Assembly: GCA_029932035.1 (NCBI GenBank)
Contig: JAOZQV010000197.1
Location: forward strand, 1-6,982
Origin: Deltaproteobacteria bacterium
GTDB lineage: Bacteria > Desulfobacterota > DSM-4660 > Desulfatiglandales > Desulfatiglandaceae
Direction: 5' to 3'
Length of the DNA stretch: 6,982 nucleotides
Below are positions 5,992 through 6,982 of this stretch, piece after piece; position 1 is the stretch's first letter, and each line of letters opens with the position of its first letter. A program made the translations under genes and the position numbers. The notes under the pieces were generated by a model. That model saw nothing but the letters and a program-made list of their open reading frames with translations, was not told where the DNA came from and made no database searches.

Positions 5992-6982
5992 TCATTTCTT
6001 CTTTGACTGAAGGGCCTCCATGAGTTTCTCACCGAGGGAGCTTACCGCAGCCCCCTTGCCCGAGGAAAAGCTACGCCAATCCCCCTCATCCCCTTCATCT
6101 CCTGGACCAACAGTGATCTTCCTTTCCCCGGCACTGATACGTTGGATCACCACCGTGATGGGGTCGCCGGGCCTCATTTTTTCGATCCCCCCCGGTTTGG
6201 AGGCCTCCCTCAAGGTTGATTTTGGAAGAAGACCGGTCACGCCCGGTTCCAGTGAGACAAAGATCCCGAATTTTTCCTGTTTCTCCACCGTCCCGTTTAC
6301 GGACTGGCCCACCCGATACCGTTCCTCCACACCCGCCCACGGATCCCCCTCCACATCCCGGATGCTCAGGGAGATCCTCCGTTTAGTCATGTCTATCTCC
6401 TTGATCATTACCTGCACCGTATCGCCGGGGGAAACCACATCTTCGGGTCTTGAAATCCGGCGGGTATAACTTATTTCGCTGATATGCACCAACCCCTCAA
6501 TACCGGGCTCCACCTCCACAAAGGCGCCGAACTCAAGGCATCTGGTCACTTTCCCCCGGACCGCGTCCCCCTCGCGATATCGCTGGTCTACGGTTTCCCA
6601 GGGGTCCTCAATGGTTTGCTTTATGGAGAGAGCGATCTTGAGCTGATCCGACTTTTCGCTGGGCTCTATGCCGATCACCTTTACCCTGACCGATTCCCCC
6701 ACATGGACAACTTCATCGGGGTTTTCCACCCTGGACCAGCCCAACTCCGAGATGTGGATCATCCCCTCTACACCTGGGGCGAGTTCCACAAAGGCGCCGA
6801 AAGGCATGAGTTTCGTCACCCGGCCCTCCATGAGGTCGTCCATTGCCAGGTCCGCGTAGAAGGCTTGCCGGGCCTTCTCCACGGCTCGGTTCAAGAGCTT
6901 CCGTCTGGAAAGGACAATGTTGCGGCCATCCTCATCAAATTCGGTAATGAGGAATTCATAGGCCTGATCCAGGTATTCTTCG
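5992..6982 (-). CDS. S1 RNA-binding domain protein, ribosomal protein S1-like (5' end outside window)
   Basis: The frame is open from the window edge to a TGA at 5992-5994, giving 330 residues; the true start lies beyond 6982. The first visible residues (about 1-30, with FDEDGRNIVLSRRKLL) are the end of one S1 domain. Three more follow at about 48-122, 136-210 and 223-292, each with the signature around FGAFVEL, FGAFVEV or FGIFVSL, then PGVEGMIHISEL, PGIEGLVHISEI or PGVTGLLPKSTL. The last domain is the most divergent. The tail is Gly/Asp-rich and ends in EALQSKKK. Such proteins bind single-stranded RNA in translation or RNA turnover. The domain count fits a short ribosomal protein S1 or an S1-like paralogue; the missing N-terminus prevents a decision. 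Three stop codons in a row (TGA TGA TAA) end the frame. Confidence 0.9.
   Translation of the reverse strand, partial: EEYLDQAYEFLITEFDEDGRNIVLSRRKLLNRAVEKARQAFYADLAMDDLMEGRVTKLMPFGAFVELAPGVEGMIHISELGWSRVENPDEVVHVGESVRVKVIGIEPSEKSDQLKIALSIKQTIEDPWETVDQRYREGDAVRGKVTRCLEFGAFVEVEPGIEGLVHISEISYTRRISRPEDVVSPGDTVQVMIKEIDMTKRRISLSIRDVEGDPWAGVEERYRVGQSVNGTVEKQEKFGIFVSLEPGVTGLLPKSTLREASKPGGIEKMRPGDPITVVIQRISAGERKITVGPGDEGDEGDWRSFSSGKGAAVSSLGEKLMEALQSKKK

Noticed and set aside
5989..5994. The consecutive TGA TGA TAA stops after the S1-like gene as something functional.
   Set aside because: Tandem stops may help secure termination in an organism that recodes UGA, but a chance occurrence is just as likely.
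1..6982. tRNA, rRNA, CRISPR array, insertion sequence or phage features.
   Set aside because: None was seen on either strand; the window is a compact run of metabolic and regulatory genes.

Overview
All convincing genes in this window lie on the minus strand, so transcription runs from position 6982 down to 1. The gene content points to an anaerobic bacterium, most likely a deltaproteobacterium (Desulfobacterota) of sulfate-reducing or syntrophic habit. It includes an Old Yellow Enzyme-type reductase with an Fe-S cysteine motif, a cysteine-rich ferredoxin-like protein, a PAS histidine kinase with a Cys cluster, and a probable selenoprotein. The lineage is inferred from gene style; there is no rRNA or other marker here.

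Layout in transcription order. (1) 6982-5992: the 3' part of a gene for a multi-S1-domain RNA-binding protein (ribosomal protein S1-like), cut by the window edge. (2) 5909-3670: an NADH:flavin oxidoreductase of the Old Yellow Enzyme/2,4-dienoyl-CoA reductase type, followed after 26 bases by a protein with a winged-helix-like N-terminus, extra cysteines and two 4Fe-4S motifs. (3) After a 201-base gap, 3468-2635: a crotonase-fold enzyme whose active site looks more like an enoyl-CoA isomerase than a hydratase. Genes in (2) and (3) would fit auxiliary steps of unsaturated acyl-CoA degradation. (4) A very good sigma70-type promoter (2604-2633) begins a second group: a glyoxalase II-like metallo-hydrolase (2580-1942), a PAS histidine kinase (1859-720) and a DsbA/FrnE-like thiol oxidoreductase (690-67). 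A few codons of a further gene may be present at 30-1.

The main find is in the last complete gene. A conventional reading gives a 172-residue protein starting at an internal GTG and lacking the redox active site. Reading upstream in the same frame reaches an ATG at 690 and crosses one in-frame TGA (646-648). That TGA sits exactly where the first Cys of the Cys-Pro-Trp-Cys active site of the FrnE/DsbA family belongs, giving Sec-Pro-Trp-Cys. A hairpin with a GGG-containing apical loop begins a short distance downstream, as expected of a bacterial SECIS element. The gene is therefore best annotated as a 207-residue selenoprotein. Its operon partner, a histidine kinase with a Cys-rich PAS domain, suggests a thiol/redox theme, but that link is inference.
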